64,000 nt of DNA from assembly GCF_000682735.1 (NCBI RefSeq), contig NZ_AWFD01000004.1:62001-126000 (forward strand), given 5' to 3'. Source of the DNA: Hyphomonas sp. CY54-11-8 (GTDB taxonomy: Bacteria; Pseudomonadota; Alphaproteobacteria; Caulobacterales; Hyphomonadaceae). Both the position numbers and the translations under genes were made by a program. The notes below the pieces were generated by a model that was not told where the DNA came from, did not search any database, and saw only the letters and a program-made list of their open reading frames with translations. The first letter of the stretch is position 1, and each line of letters begins with the position of its first letter. Shown here piece by piece: positions 7,600-17,018 of this stretch.

Positions 7600-9270
7600 G
7601 TGAGCACGTTACAAACAAGACGGTCCTCGGCATTCGCCAGCATTGGCAGTGTCGCGGCTTTTACCAGCATCTTCGCCATTCTGGCGTTGCTGATCGCCAG
7701 CCATGCTGCCGATCCACTTATGGGCGCACATGCCTGGCTCTTCCTCGGCCTTGCCGTGGTGGGGCTTCTGGCACTGGCGCTCTGGGCGGGCAGCCTGGGT
7801 GACCGGGATCCATTCGATCAAACGATCTACGAAGACACGATTGTAAAATTCGGTGTCACCGCTTCAATGTTCTGGGGCATTGCCGGTTTCCTGGTCGGGC
7901 TTATCATCGCCCTCCAACTGGCCTTCCCCAATATCTTCTACTTCGAACAGCTCGGCTGGACGAACTTCGGACGCCTTCGGCCGCTGCACACATCAGCGGT
8001 CATTTTTGCGTTCGGCGGCAACGTCCTGCTCGCCACAAGCTTCTACGTTGTCCAGCGCACCTGCCGGACTCGCCTGGCTGGCGGCATGTGGCCATGGTTC
8101 GTGTTCTGGGGCTACAACCTCTTCATCGCGATTGCCGGCACCGGCTATCTGATGGGCGTTACCCAGTCCAAAGAATACGCTGAACCGGAATGGTATGCAG
8201 ACCTCTGGCTGACCATTGTCTGGGTGGCTTACCTTCTGGTCTTCCTCGGTACGATCTGGAAGCGCAAAGAACCCCACATCTATGTGGCGAACTGGTTCTA
8301 TCTCTCCTTCATCGTCACGATCGCGATGCTTCACATTGTGAACAACCTCACAGTGCCTGTCACGCTGACCGGTTCCAAGAGCTACCAGCTCTTCGGAGGG
8401 GTTCAGGACGCTCTGACGCAGTGGTGGTACGGCCACAACGCTGTGGGCTTCTTCCTGACTACGGGCTTTCTGGCGATCATGTACTACTTCATTCCGAAGC
8501 GGGTTCAGCGGCCGGTCTACTCCTATCGTCTGTCGATCGTGCACTTCTGGTCGCTTATCTTCATCTATATCTGGGCTGGTCCGCACCACCTGCACTACAC
8601 GGCTCTGCCGCAGTGGGCGCAAACGCTGGGCATGACCTTCTCGGTAATGTTGTGGATGCCCAGCTGGGGCGGCATGATCAACGGCGTGATGACGCTGTCT
8701 GGTGCATGGGACCGTCTGCGGACTGACCCGGTTGTCCGGATGATGGTCGTCGCCCTCGCCTTCTACGGCATGTCGACCTTCGAAGGGCCGCTGATGAGTG
8801 TCCGGGCCGTCAACGCTCTGTCGCACTACACCGAGTGGGGCATCGCCCACGTACACTCGGGTTCGATGGGCTGGGTCGGCTTCATCTCCTTCGGTGCGCT
8901 TTACTGTGCAACGCAGTGGCTGTGGAAACGTCCGTCGCTCTATTCGCTGAAGCTTGTCGAATGGCACTTCTGGCTCGCGACCATCGGCATCCTTTTTTAC
9001 ATCGTTGCGATGTACTTCGCCGGTATCCTCGAAGGCCTGATGTGGCGTGCATACAATGAATACGGCTTCCTTGAGTACAGCTTCGTTGAAACTGTCGAAG
9101 CCAAGCACATCAGCTACATCATCCGCGCCCTGGGTGGCGGCCTGTACCTCACGGGTGCGCTGATCATGGCCTACAACCTCGTCCGCACGGCTCTCGGCCA
9201 CGGCGCTGCCGCTGAAGGCACCCGTCCCGTCGATGCACCGGCCGCCGCGACGCTCCAGCCCGCTGAATAG
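7600..9270 (+). CDS. ccoN: Cytochrome c oxidase cbb3-type, catalytic subunit I
   Basis: Haem-copper oxidase core that reduces O2 to water with high affinity in the inner membrane. The 556-aa polytopic product carries the low-spin haem His in [15 protein letters not shown], the CuB ligands in [13 protein letters not shown] and [13 protein letters not shown], and the haem-ligand pair in [11 protein letters not shown]. The N-terminus has two extra helices before the conserved core, usual for CcoN. The start is GTG at 7600 preceded by AGGGGG. It heads an eight-gene run ccoNOQPGHIS, all on the plus strand, beside fixLJ, which implies induction under microaerobic conditions. Confidence 0.97.
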   Translation: MSTLQTRRSSAFASIGSVAAFTSIFAILALLIASHAADPLMGAHAWLFLGLAVVGLLALALWAGSLGDRDPFDQTIYEDTIVKFGVTASMFWGIAGFLVGLIIALQLAFPNIFYFEQLGWTNFGRLRPLHTSAVIFAFGGNVLLATSFYVVQRTCRTRLAGGMWPWFVFWGYNLFIAIAGTGYLMGVTQSKEYAEPEWYADLWLTIVWVAYLLVFLGTIWKRKEPHIYVANWFYLSFIVTIAMLHIVNNLTVPVTLTGSKSYQLFGGVQDALTQWWYGHNAVGFFLTTGFLAIMYYFIPKRVQRPVYSYRLSIVHFWSLIFIYIWAGPHHLHYTALPQWAQTLGMTFSVMLWMPSWGGMINGVMTLSGAWDRLRTDPVVRMMVVALAFYGMSTFEGPLMSVRAVNALSHYTEWGIAHVHSGSMGWVGFISFGALYCATQWLWKRPSLYSLKLVEWHFWLATIGILFYIVAMYFAGILEGLMWRAYNEYGFLEYSFVETVEAKHISYIIRALGGGLYLTGALIMAYNLVRTALGHGAAAEGTRPVDAPAAATLQPAE

Positions 9271-9281
9271 GAGACTTACTG

Positions 9282-10049
9282 ATGGGCTTGATGAAAAAGC
9301 ACGAAACGCTTGAGCGTCACTCTCTGGCTCTCACGCTTGGCATCCTGGTTACTGTTGCCATCGGCGGGATCGTGGAAATCGCACCGCTTTTCTATCTCGA
9401 GAACACGATCGAGAAAGTTGAGGGGATGCGTCCGTACACGCCGCTCGAACTTGCTGGCCGCAATGTCTACATCCGTGAGGGCTGCTATGTCTGCCACTCG
9501 CAGATGGTGCGGCCGTTGCGGGACGAAGTGGAGCGTTACGGCCACTACTCTCTGGCGGCGGAAAGCATGTATGACCACCCGTTCCAGTGGGGCTCGAAGC
9601 GGACCGGACCGGACCTTGCCCGCGTCGGCGGCAAGTATTCGGACACATGGCACGTGGATCACCTGAAAGATCCTCAGTCCATGGTGCCTGAATCGGTCAT
9701 GCCGCCGTACGCCTTTCTAGCGGACAATACACTGCATTTCGAAACGATTGACGACCACCTCAAGGCACTTCGCTTTGAAGGGGTTCCGTACACCGACGAA
9801 ATGATCGAGAACGCTCAGGCCGACCTGATCGCCCAGGCTGATCCCGATGCGGACTATGACGCACAGGATGCGCTCGTGGCCCGTTATGAGGAAGCTGCAG
9901 GTCGTGAAGGCACGGTCCGGATCGCTGACTATGACGGCAACCCGGAAAAGGTCACCGAACTCGATGCGCTTGTCGCTTACCTTCAGATGGTCGGCACACT
10001 GGTGGACTTCTCCACCTATGAAGCCGACGATCTGGACAACCGCAGGTAA
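9282..10049 (+). CDS. ccoO: Cytochrome c oxidase cbb3-type, monohaem subunit II
   Basis: Membrane-anchored c-type cytochrome that passes electrons to CcoN. The 255-aa product has one N-terminal helix (about 15-37) and a single haem site CYVCH with C68, C71, H72; SVMPPYAF provides the probable axial Met. The segment [15 protein letters not shown] is typical of CcoO. The gene follows ccoN by 11 bases and precedes ccoQ by 11 bases. An acidic insertion around residues 165-215 makes it slightly longer than some CcoO proteins. Confidence 0.96.
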   Translation: MGLMKKHETLERHSLALTLGILVTVAIGGIVEIAPLFYLENTIEKVEGMRPYTPLELAGRNVYIREGCYVCHSQMVRPLRDEVERYGHYSLAAESMYDHPFQWGSKRTGPDLARVGGKYSDTWHVDHLKDPQSMVPESVMPPYAFLADNTLHFETIDDHLKALRFEGVPYTDEMIENAQADLIAQADPDADYDAQDALVARYEEAAGREGTVRIADYDGNPEKVTELDALVAYLQMVGTLVDFSTYEADDLDNRR

Positions 10050-10060
10050 GGAGCAGGGCC

Positions 10061-10222
10061 ATGTATGAGATTCTGTCAAAATTTGCCCAGACATGGGGCC
10101 TGGGCTTCTTCGTTCTGATGTTTGCTGTCGCGGTCGCATATGCGCTGTGGCCATCAAACAAGGAAAAATTCCAAGCAGCGGCTCATTGGCCGCTCGATGA
10201 AGGGGAACCTGGAGATGAGTGA
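10061..10222 (+). CDS. ccoQ: Cytochrome c oxidase cbb3-type, subunit CcoQ
   Basis: A 53-aa single-helix protein beginning MYEILSKFAQTWGLGFFVLM and ending in an acidic tail (LDEGEPGDE). CcoQ stabilises the cbb3 complex and protects it from oxygen. Identity rests on its place between ccoO and ccoP, its length, the helix at about 14-30 and the WPSNKEKF segment that follows the helix, a pattern common in CcoQ. GGAG precedes the ATG. Its stop (TGA 10220-10222) overlaps the ccoP start by 8 bases. Confidence 0.88.
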   Translation: MYEILSKFAQTWGLGFFVLMFAVAVAYALWPSNKEKFQAAAHWPLDEGEPGDE

Positions 10223-11102
10223 GACCGACAAGGAAATCGACGCCCTGTCCGGTGTGGAAACAACCGGCCATTCCTGGGACGGCATCAAGGAGCTGAACAA
10301 TCCCCTTCCCCGCTGGTGGCTGTATATTTGGTATGGCACGATATTCTGGGCGATCCTCTACATGATCGCCATGCCAGCCCTGCCGTCGCTTCCAGGTATG
10401 GGTGGCCGGAACACTCCCGGAGTGCTCGGAATGTCTGACCGCGATGCGGTGGCCGAAAGTGTCGCTTCGCTTCACGCTGAACGCAGCGCCGCTTCGGCTC
10501 AGCTGCTGGATGCATCGCTGCAGGACATTCAAAACAACCTGGATCTGCAGCAGTTCGCGATGGCCATGGGTGAAAGTGCCTTCGGCGACAACTGTGCAAC
10601 CTGCCACGGCTCTGGTGGCCGCGGCGCCAAGGGCTACCCGATGCTGGCAGACGATGTCTGGCTTTGGGACGGCACGCTGGATGGCATCGAGCAGACGCTT
10701 CGCCATGGTATTCGCCATGAAGAAGACCCGGATACCCGGTTCTCTGCAATGCCAGCCTTTGGCCGCGATAGCCTGCTGACGTCTTCTCAGATCGATGATT
10801 TGGTTCAGTATGTTCTCAGTGTCAGTGGTCATGAGGCAAATGCGGCAGCGGTGGCTCGCGGGGATGAACTCTTCCTCACGAATTGCGCGAGCTGTCATGG
10901 CATGGATGCTGAAGGCTCCCGAGATGTCGGTGCGCCGAACCTCACGGATGCTGAATGGCTCTATGGTTCGAGCCCGGACGACATCCGTGCCACCATCACC
11001 AATGCTCGTAACTCCCACATGCCCGCATGGCAGGGTCGTCTCGACGATGCTACCATCAAGGCTCTGGCTGTCTACGTGCACTCCCTTGGTGGCGGCGAGT
11101 AA
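10215..11102 (+). CDS. ccoP: Cytochrome c oxidase cbb3-type, dihaem subunit III
   Basis: Electron-entry subunit with two covalent haems. The 295-aa product has a short cytoplasmic N-terminus (HSWDGIKELNNPLPRWW), one membrane helix at about 36-54, and two haem sites: CATCH (C127, C130, H131) and CASCH (C224, C227, H228), each followed by a Met candidate (SAMPAFG; HMPAWQG). The ATG at 10215 begins the conserved cytoplasmic segment; the frame is open further upstream but that part overlaps ccoQ and lacks similarity. AAGGGG stands about 10 bases before the start. Confidence 0.96.
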   Translation: MSETDKEIDALSGVETTGHSWDGIKELNNPLPRWWLYIWYGTIFWAILYMIAMPALPSLPGMGGRNTPGVLGMSDRDAVAESVASLHAERSAASAQLLDASLQDIQNNLDLQQFAMAMGESAFGDNCATCHGSGGRGAKGYPMLADDVWLWDGTLDGIEQTLRHGIRHEEDPDTRFSAMPAFGRDSLLTSSQIDDLVQYVLSVSGHEANAAAVARGDELFLTNCASCHGMDAEGSRDVGAPNLTDAEWLYGSSPDDIRATITNARNSHMPAWQGRLDDATIKALAVYVHSLGGGE

Positions 11103-11136
11103 AGTTCAGTAACAAAAGTATATTGGTGCCCGGGTA

Positions 11137-12582
11137 ATGACGACTGTCATCGATCACACGAAGTCAAACGAGACGCCTCCGTCGCTCTATGAGGGCCGGA
11201 AGCAGATCTACCCGAAACTCGCCCATGGCAAGTTTCGGATGGTCAAGTGGATCGTGATGGCTGTCACCCTGGGCATCTATTACGTCCTGCCCTGGATCCG
11301 CTGGCCACGAGGCGAAGGCATTCCGGATCAGGCAGTTCTTGCAGATTTCGATGGTGAAAAGTTTTACTTCTTCTGGTTCGAAATTTGGCCGCAGGAGCTC
11401 TATTATCTGGCTGGCCTGCTGATCATTGGCGCGCTCGGCCTGTTCCTGGTTACTTCGCTATTCGGGCGGGCTTGGTGTGGGTATACCTGCCCTCAGACCG
11501 TCTGGACCGACCTCTACATCTGGGTCGAGCGGGCATTCGAGGGCGACCGAGCCGCTCGCATGCGGCTCGACGCACAGCCATGGTCTTTCAACAAGGCCTG
11601 GCGGAAGATTGGCAAGCACATCATCTGGCTCGTCATCGCGTTCTGGACCGGTGGTGCGTTTGTGCTCTACTGGCACGACGCGCCGACGGTGGCGAAGGGG
11701 TGGTTTACCGGCGAAGCTCCGCTGACAGCCTATTTCTTTGCCGGGATCCTGACCTTCACGACCTACTTCCTGGCAGGCTGGATGCGCGAACAGGTCTGCA
11801 CATACATGTGTCCATGGCCTCGCATCCAGGGTGCCCTGACGGATGAGAACGCGCTGAACGTGACCTATCGGTTCGACCGCGGGGAACCTCGCGGACCGCA
11901 CCGCAAGAACGAAAGCTGGGAAGGCCGCGGCGATTGCATCGACTGCAAGCAATGCGTGCAGGTTTGCCCAATGGGGATAGACATCCGCGATGGCGCTCAG
12001 CTTGAGTGCATTCACTGCGCGCTCTGCATCGATGCCTGCGACGATATCATGAAAAAGATCGGCCGCCCGACAGGTCTGATCGCGTACGATACTGACGTTG
12101 CGGTCGCGGACCGTGCGGCAGGCCGTAAGCCGACCTACAAGATCTTTCGTGTGCGTACCATGCTGTATGCAGCACTGATGCTGATCATCGCCTCAATGGT
12201 TGGCTTTGGGTACTTCAACAAGTCGACCTTTGAGGTGAACGTCCTGAAGGATCGCTCCCCGCCATTTGTTCGCCTTTCTGATGGCGATATCCGTAACGGT
12301 TACACGCTGAAACTGGTCAACAAGGCCGCCTCCAAACGCCATGTGGCGATCGAAATCGAAGGTCTCGACGGCGCAACACTTCAGATGGTTGGCCTCGAGA
12401 CCGAAAGTGACGGTACAGTCGAGCTGGATCTCAACGGCCACGGCGTTTCCAGGTTCCGTATGCTGGTAACCCGCAGTTCTGATGATACATCTCCACGTGT
12501 GGACTACACCGTCCTTGTCCGGGATACCGAGACCGGTGAAGTGGAAGATGCGGCTGCCGTCTTTGTTCAGGGAGGCAACTGA
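11137..12582 (+). CDS. ccoG: Cytochrome c oxidase accessory protein CcoG (FixG), cupric reductase
   Basis: Membrane ferredoxin-like protein needed for cbb3 maturation; the family reduces Cu(II) for CuB insertion. The 481-aa product has several membrane helices (about 37-55, 88-108, 160-180, 195-215, 348-365), the FixG hallmark GRAWCGYTCPQTVW, and two 4Fe-4S motifs, C267-C270-C273-C277 and C291-C294-C297-C301. The C-terminal third is an Ig-like periplasmic domain. It follows ccoP by 34 bases and its stop overlaps the ccoH start (TGATG). Confidence 0.95.
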   Translation: MTTVIDHTKSNETPPSLYEGRKQIYPKLAHGKFRMVKWIVMAVTLGIYYVLPWIRWPRGEGIPDQAVLADFDGEKFYFFWFEIWPQELYYLAGLLIIGALGLFLVTSLFGRAWCGYTCPQTVWTDLYIWVERAFEGDRAARMRLDAQPWSFNKAWRKIGKHIIWLVIAFWTGGAFVLYWHDAPTVAKGWFTGEAPLTAYFFAGILTFTTYFLAGWMREQVCTYMCPWPRIQGALTDENALNVTYRFDRGEPRGPHRKNESWEGRGDCIDCKQCVQVCPMGIDIRDGAQLECIHCALCIDACDDIMKKIGRPTGLIAYDTDVAVADRAAGRKPTYKIFRVRTMLYAALMLIIASMVGFGYFNKSTFEVNVLKDRSPPFVRLSDGDIRNGYTLKLVNKAASKRHVAIEIEGLDGATLQMVGLETESDGTVELDLNGHGVSRFRMLVTRSSDDTSPRVDYTVLVRDTETGEVEDAAAVFVQGGN

Positions 12583-13091
12583 TGCCTGTGACTGCAACTC
12601 CCAAACCTTTCCGGCTCACGGGCTGGCATGTTTTCATGCTGCTGTGCGCCTTCTTTGGCTTCATGTTCATTGTGAACGGCATCTTTCTCTGGGCGGCGCT
12701 CAGCTCCTTCCCGGGTGAGGATGAGCAGAAATCCTACCTGCAAGGGCTTCACTACAACGAAGCGATCTCTGCCCGCCGGATTCAGGAAGAACAGGGCTGG
12801 TCTGCCCAGATCGGCCTGACGCCAACAGAGACCGGAGACCGTTTGGTGGTCCGGTTCCTCGATATCGACGGATCTCCGCTGCCTGCGCAGGATATCGAGG
12901 CCCAGTTGCGCCGCACCGTGACCGGTGCTGAAGACGTGCCAATCGACCTTCAGCGCGGCATGGATGGCGATTATTTTGCTGACATCTCTCTGCTCGACAA
13001 AGGCGTCTGGGAAGCACGCGTGCAAGCCATTGTGCCTTATGGTACGGATGAGGTTGAGTTTGTAGCGAGCAAGAAGCTGATCATCCCATGA
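12582..13091 (+). CDS. ccoH: FixH family cbb3 oxidase assembly protein
   Basis: A 169-aa protein with one N-terminal membrane helix (about 12-35, HVFMLLCAFFGFMFIVNG) and a periplasmic beta-rich domain with the YLQGLHYNEAISA segment seen in FixH. CcoH/FixH is required for stable cbb3 assembly. It is coupled on both sides: TGATG with ccoG and ATGA with ccoI. Confidence 0.92.
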   Translation: MPVTATPKPFRLTGWHVFMLLCAFFGFMFIVNGIFLWAALSSFPGEDEQKSYLQGLHYNEAISARRIQEEQGWSAQIGLTPTETGDRLVVRFLDIDGSPLPAQDIEAQLRRTVTGAEDVPIDLQRGMDGDYFADISLLDKGVWEARVQAIVPYGTDEVEFVASKKLIIP

Positions 13092-15304
13092 GCACGTCGG
13101 ACGTCCTCGCTCATACGCGAGACTGGTCCCTCGGCGACACACCAGAACAGGAGTCGCCATTTGCGGGCCTGTCTGCATTTGTGCAGAAAAATGGCAAATC
13201 CCAGCATCTAGAACTTCATGTGTCCGGCGCAAAGTGCGCTGGATGCCTCGCCAAGATCGAGAAGTCTGTCGGGGCGCTGGAGGGTGTCTCAGAAGCGCGA
13301 CTGAACCTTTCGACGGGAAAGTTCGACATCACCTGGCAGGGCCCCCTGCCCGCTTCAGAGATCGCGGAAACAGTTTCTGGTCTGGGCTACGGCGTCAGCG
13401 CCGCCGCCGAAACGGATGCGGACGAGGTCCAGCGCAAGGAAGAGCGTGAACTTCTGCTGGCCATGGGCGTCGCGGCCTTTGCTGCTGCAAACATCATGCT
13501 GCTCTCAGTGTCAGTCTGGGCCGGCGCCGGAGAGATGGGATCCAACACGAAACAAATCATGCATGCCATATCCGGTGTGATCGCACTTCCGGCGGTTGCG
13601 TTCTCCGGCAGGCCCTTCTTCCGTTCCGCCTGGTCTGTGCTGAAACGCGGGCGAGCGAATATGGATGTTCCGATTTCTCTCGCGATCACCCTGGCCTTCA
13701 CGGTCAGCGTCGTAGAAACCATTCGCGGTGGAGAGCACGCGTATTTCGACGCCGCTGCCATGCTCATCTTCTTCCTCTTGATCGGCCGCTTTCTAGAAGC
13801 TCGTGTCCGTCGGCGGGCCTGTTCTGCTGCAAATGATCTGGCCGGCATATCCAACCGCGCCGTTACGCGGATCGATTGCGATGGAAATGCGATCAAGGTG
13901 AACCCCGGCGTTGTGGCCCCTGGCGACACGATCCTGCTGTCCCAGGGTGAACGGGCGGTCGTCGATATGGCACTCTCTGATGAGTTTTGCGAACTCGACG
14001 AAAGCCTGGTGACCGGGGAAAGCGCCCCGCATGTTCTGTCAAAAGGCATGCGGATATACGCCGGCGCAGTCAATTTGTCTGGTCCGGTGCAGGCCAAAGC
14101 CCTATCTCGGGCTTCAGATTCCCTGCTCGCCGACATTGGCCGAATGCTGGATGCTGGAGAACAAAGACGGTCTGCCTATCGCAAGATCGCGGACAAGGCG
14201 GTCGCCCTCTACGTGCCTTTCGTTCACTCTGCGGCGGCACTTACTTTTATCGGTTGGATGCTGGCGGGCGCAGGGTTCCGGGAATCCATTCTGATTGCGG
14301 TTTCCACGCTCATCATCACCTGCCCTTGCGCCCTCGCGCTTGCCGCACCAGTCGCGCATGTCGTTGCCGCCGGCAAATTGTTCCAGCTGGGCATATTCCT
14401 GAAATCCGGGGACGCCCTTGAGCGTTTCGCTTCAGTTGACCGGATCGTGTTGGATAAAACCGGGACTTTGTCTTTGGGCATTCCCCAACTCAGTGAGGAA
14501 ACCGACGAAAATACCATCGCAGACGCCGCCCTGTTGGCGAGATCCAGTCGTCATCCACTGTCTCGCGCCATTTCGGACGCCGCAGGACCGGGGCCTGTCG
14601 CACCGAATGTGAAAGAAATTCCCGGTTGTGGACTGGAAGCAACCATTGAAGGTCAGCTTTGGCGCCTTGGGTCCGGTCGCTGGGTTGGTTTGAACCAGGA
14701 TGCTTCGCACACGCGCAACCTGTATCTCCAGCGCGGTGATGAAATGCCCATCGCGCTGGAGTTTGCAGACCGCCTGATTCCGGGAACCGATGAAGCGATC
14801 AAGACACTTGAAGCTGCCGGCTATCAGACGGAGATACTATCCGGCGACACAGAAGACCGGGTGTCCGAAGTTGCCCGCGAGCTTGGCGTGTCAGACTACA
14901 CATCTGCGGCATCCCCGCAGGAAAAGGCCGCCCGTCTCGAAACCCTTCGCGACCAGGGACACAAAGTCCTCATGGTGGGCGATGGCCTCAATGATGCCGG
15001 GGCACTCTCATTGGCCCATGCGTCAGTTACGCCAGGCACGGCCATTGATATCAGCCAGGCCGCAAGTGATGCTGTCTATTCAGGGGGAATTTCCTCACTG
15101 CCGGTATTGCTGAAAATTTCGAAACGGACGCGCAACGTGATGCTCGAAAACTTCACATTTGCAGCGCTGTACAATCTGGTAGCCATACCGATTGCCGTAA
15201 CAGGGCATGCAACGCCGCTGGTTGCAGCGCTTGCCATGTCCTTTTCATCTGTGGCTGTATCCCTGAATGCCATCAGACTGGCTGCTTTTACGGAAGGAAA
15301 GTGA
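13088..15304 (+). CDS. ccoI: Copper-translocating P1B-type ATPase CcoI (FixI)
   Basis: Exports Cu(I) toward the periplasm for cbb3 oxidase assembly. The 738-aa protein has an N-terminal heavy-metal domain with CAGC (C50, C53), an A-domain TGES, the membrane CPC motif (C412, C414), the phosphorylation site DKTGT (D456), the HP motif in SRHPLSRA, and the hinge GDGLND. The position between ccoH and ccoS and the slow-turnover FixI-type sequence favour CcoI rather than a CopA efflux pump. The start overlaps the ccoH stop by 4 bases. Confidence 0.95.
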   Translation: MSTSDVLAHTRDWSLGDTPEQESPFAGLSAFVQKNGKSQHLELHVSGAKCAGCLAKIEKSVGALEGVSEARLNLSTGKFDITWQGPLPASEIAETVSGLGYGVSAAAETDADEVQRKEERELLLAMGVAAFAAANIMLLSVSVWAGAGEMGSNTKQIMHAISGVIALPAVAFSGRPFFRSAWSVLKRGRANMDVPISLAITLAFTVSVVETIRGGEHAYFDAAAMLIFFLLIGRFLEARVRRRACSAANDLAGISNRAVTRIDCDGNAIKVNPGVVAPGDTILLSQGERAVVDMALSDEFCELDESLVTGESAPHVLSKGMRIYAGAVNLSGPVQAKALSRASDSLLADIGRMLDAGEQRRSAYRKIADKAVALYVPFVHSAAALTFIGWMLAGAGFRESILIAVSTLIITCPCALALAAPVAHVVAAGKLFQLGIFLKSGDALERFASVDRIVLDKTGTLSLGIPQLSEETDENTIADAALLARSSRHPLSRAISDAAGPGPVAPNVKEIPGCGLEATIEGQLWRLGSGRWVGLNQDASHTRNLYLQRGDEMPIALEFADRLIPGTDEAIKTLEAAGYQTEILSGDTEDRVSEVARELGVSDYTSAASPQEKAARLETLRDQGHKVLMVGDGLNDAGALSLAHASVTPGTAIDISQAASDAVYSGGISSLPVLLKISKRTRNVMLENFTFAALYNLVAIPIAVTGHATPLVAALAMSFSSVAVSLNAIRLAAFTEGK

Positions 15305-15305
15305 T

Positions 15306-15455
15306 TTGAGCGGCATTCTCTTTCTCATCCCGATCGCACTGTTCATGGGCCTCTTAGGTCTTGGGGCGTTTATCTGGTCTGTGCGCACCGGTCAGTTCGA
15401 TGACCCTGCCGGTTCTGCAAACCGCATCCTCATTGATGAGGATAAACCGCTCTAG
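15306..15455 (+). CDS. ccoS: cbb3-type cytochrome oxidase assembly protein CcoS
   Basis: A 49-aa single-helix protein (SGILFLIPIALFMGLLGLGAF after the start) with the CcoS hallmark FIWSVRTGQFDDP, ending DEDKPL. CcoS is needed for cofactor insertion into CcoN. The likely start is TTG at 15306, one base after the ccoI stop, with GGAAGG about 8 bases upstream; an ATG at 15267 would lie within ccoI and add non-matching residues. Its TAG stop shares CTAG (15452-15455) with the stop of the convergent pxpC. Confidence 0.92.
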   Translation: MSGILFLIPIALFMGLLGLGAFIWSVRTGQFDDPAGSANRILIDEDKPL

Positions 15456-16381
15456 AGCATCAGGTCCGGTAGCCAGTCCCAGAAAAATTCCAATTTTTCG
15501 CGCAGTTCCCTGGCTGCGTCGTCTGGACTCCTGAGCAGGAAATGAATGCGCTCCCCAGGACGGATTTGTCCTAACAGATGCCGGTCCACGCGGGCCACTT
15601 GCAAGATGTGTGGATAGCCGCCCGTCGTCTGTGCATCCGGAAGCAATACGAATGCCGCGCCTGCTGGCGTCAACTGTACGGCACCGGGAAAGACGGGCGA
15701 GCTTGCCTTCATCGCGGCTTGGTCTGGCTTGGGCCATGATCCAGAGATTTCAATTCCAGTCCGGTCTGCGCGGCGGGTTGCGACGAAATCCTGATGCGCT
15801 TCCCAACCTGCAATCTTGTCTGCATCCGGCCCCGGAACACATCTCAGCGCATAACTGTGCTGGAATTCTTGCTGCATTCTGTCGGGCGTTTCCAGCGCGC
15901 TGGGCGCAATAGGTATGGTATTTGTACTGATAATATCCCCAGTCTTCAACGCTCGCCCAGCCAGCCCACCAAATCCAGCTGGTAAACAGGTGGAGCGGCT
16001 TCCGAGAAATTCGTCACCTGCAAATCCACCGGCAACCGCGAGGTATACTCTGGCGCCGGCCTCAGGCGCTCCAATCGTAATTGTCTCTCCTGCCATCACA
16101 ACGAGAGTCCGATGCATTCCAACGCCGCGGTTTCCAATGTGCGCCGCCACCTGGGCACCAGTAATCGCAATTGAACAGTCTGTCCTTGCCTTGAGGGATA
16201 CCATTCCGAGCGGACATTCGAGCGCACATTCATCAACCGCATTGCCAACCAGCTTGTTGGCGAGTGCCATGGAAAGCGGATCAGCTGGTCCCGATGCTGG
16301 TACACCGAAGTGGCGCATTTGTCGTCTGGGAGCCGCTTGCAATGTTGCCTGGATACCGGGCTTCAGAACTTCAAAGCTCAT
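15452..16381 (-). CDS. pxpC: 5-oxoprolinase subunit C (KipA-type, biotin-dependent carboxyltransferase domain)
   Basis: With PxpA and PxpB forms the ATP-dependent bacterial 5-oxoprolinase that opens pyroglutamate to glutamate. The 309-aa product shows the KipA opening LKPGIQATLQ, RHFGVPASGPADPLS and the C-terminal PGERIHFLLRSPDDA. Length is typical. It follows pxpB by one base on the minus strand. The older name KipA/allophanate hydrolase subunit 2 reflects homology only; the pxpA neighbour makes 5-oxoprolinase the better call. Confidence 0.9.
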   Translation of the reverse strand: MSFEVLKPGIQATLQAAPRRQMRHFGVPASGPADPLSMALANKLVGNAVDECALECPLGMVSLKARTDCSIAITGAQVAAHIGNRGVGMHRTLVVMAGETITIGAPEAGARVYLAVAGGFAGDEFLGSRSTCLPAGFGGLAGRALKTGDIISTNTIPIAPSALETPDRMQQEFQHSYALRCVPGPDADKIAGWEAHQDFVATRRADRTGIEISGSWPKPDQAAMKASSPVFPGAVQLTPAGAAFVLLPDAQTTGGYPHILQVARVDRHLLGQIRPGERIHFLLRSPDDAARELREKLEFFWDWLPDLML

Positions 16382-16382
16382 A

Positions 16383-17015
16383 TCAGCGTCCCATCAGGTT
16401 CAGGCGGACACGCGTGCCTTCAGTTAAAAGGAACGGACGCTCGCGATGCAGGTCGAACAATCTGTTCGTCAGCCGCCCAATGATTGGCCACCCCCCGGGA
16501 CCGGAAAGCCCGTAAAGACCCAGTTGCCCCTGGAGCAGACCAACGGATCCTGCCGCCACCCTCTGCCGGGGAACTGCAAGACGTTCAGCTTTCAAGACCG
16601 GATCCAAACCTTCGACGTAGGCAAAACCCGGTGTAAATCCGAGCATATCGACGACAAGGTCGCTTTGCGTGACCTTTTCAAGAAATGCCGCTGGTGAAAG
16701 CTCATTGCTGGCCGCCAGATGTTCAAGATCAAGTGCATTGGGACTGGACGTATCGAGGTGCAGATCCACCACCTCCCCTTCCTGATCGGAATCGGCATGA
16801 AAACCTTCAAGCCAGGCTTCCATGCGTCGAACAGCATCCTTCGGCGAGAGAGAAGCCGGATTGAATTGCGCAGCAACAATCTCCTTGCCCGGCACAACAT
16901 CGACCCATTCGCCGGACGAACGGAGGGACCGCGCAAGCGGGTGTCTGACGATCCGGTCTGACGGCTGCACGGCAACGGCATCGTCACCAATGAGGAAGAT
17001 CTGGAAATCCTTCAT
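16383..17015 (-). CDS. pxpB: 5-oxoprolinase subunit B (KipI-type)
   Basis: A 210-aa member of the KipI/allophanate hydrolase subunit 1 family with the conserved MLGFTPGFAYVEGLDPVL segment, VPRQRVAAGSVGL and LSGPGGWPIIGR. PxpB and PxpC together act as the ATP-dependent kinase part of 5-oxoprolinase. It is placed 3 bases after pxpA and immediately before pxpC. The Bacillus homologue KipI inhibits sporulation kinase KinA, but no such kinase context exists here. Confidence 0.9.
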   Translation of the reverse strand: MKDFQIFLIGDDAVAVQPSDRIVRHPLARSLRSSGEWVDVVPGKEIVAAQFNPASLSPKDAVRRMEAWLEGFHADSDQEGEVVDLHLDTSSPNALDLEHLAASNELSPAAFLEKVTQSDLVVDMLGFTPGFAYVEGLDPVLKAERLAVPRQRVAAGSVGLLQGQLGLYGLSGPGGWPIIGRLTNRLFDLHRERPFLLTEGTRVRLNLMGR

Positions 17016-17018
17016 TTC

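Noticed and set aside
7993-9201. 402-codon open frame antisense to ccoN
   Set aside because: It mirrors ccoN in a complementary frame, has no ribosome-binding site or family motif, and is rich in Arg/His/Asp as expected from reverse-complement codons. ccoN itself is certain.
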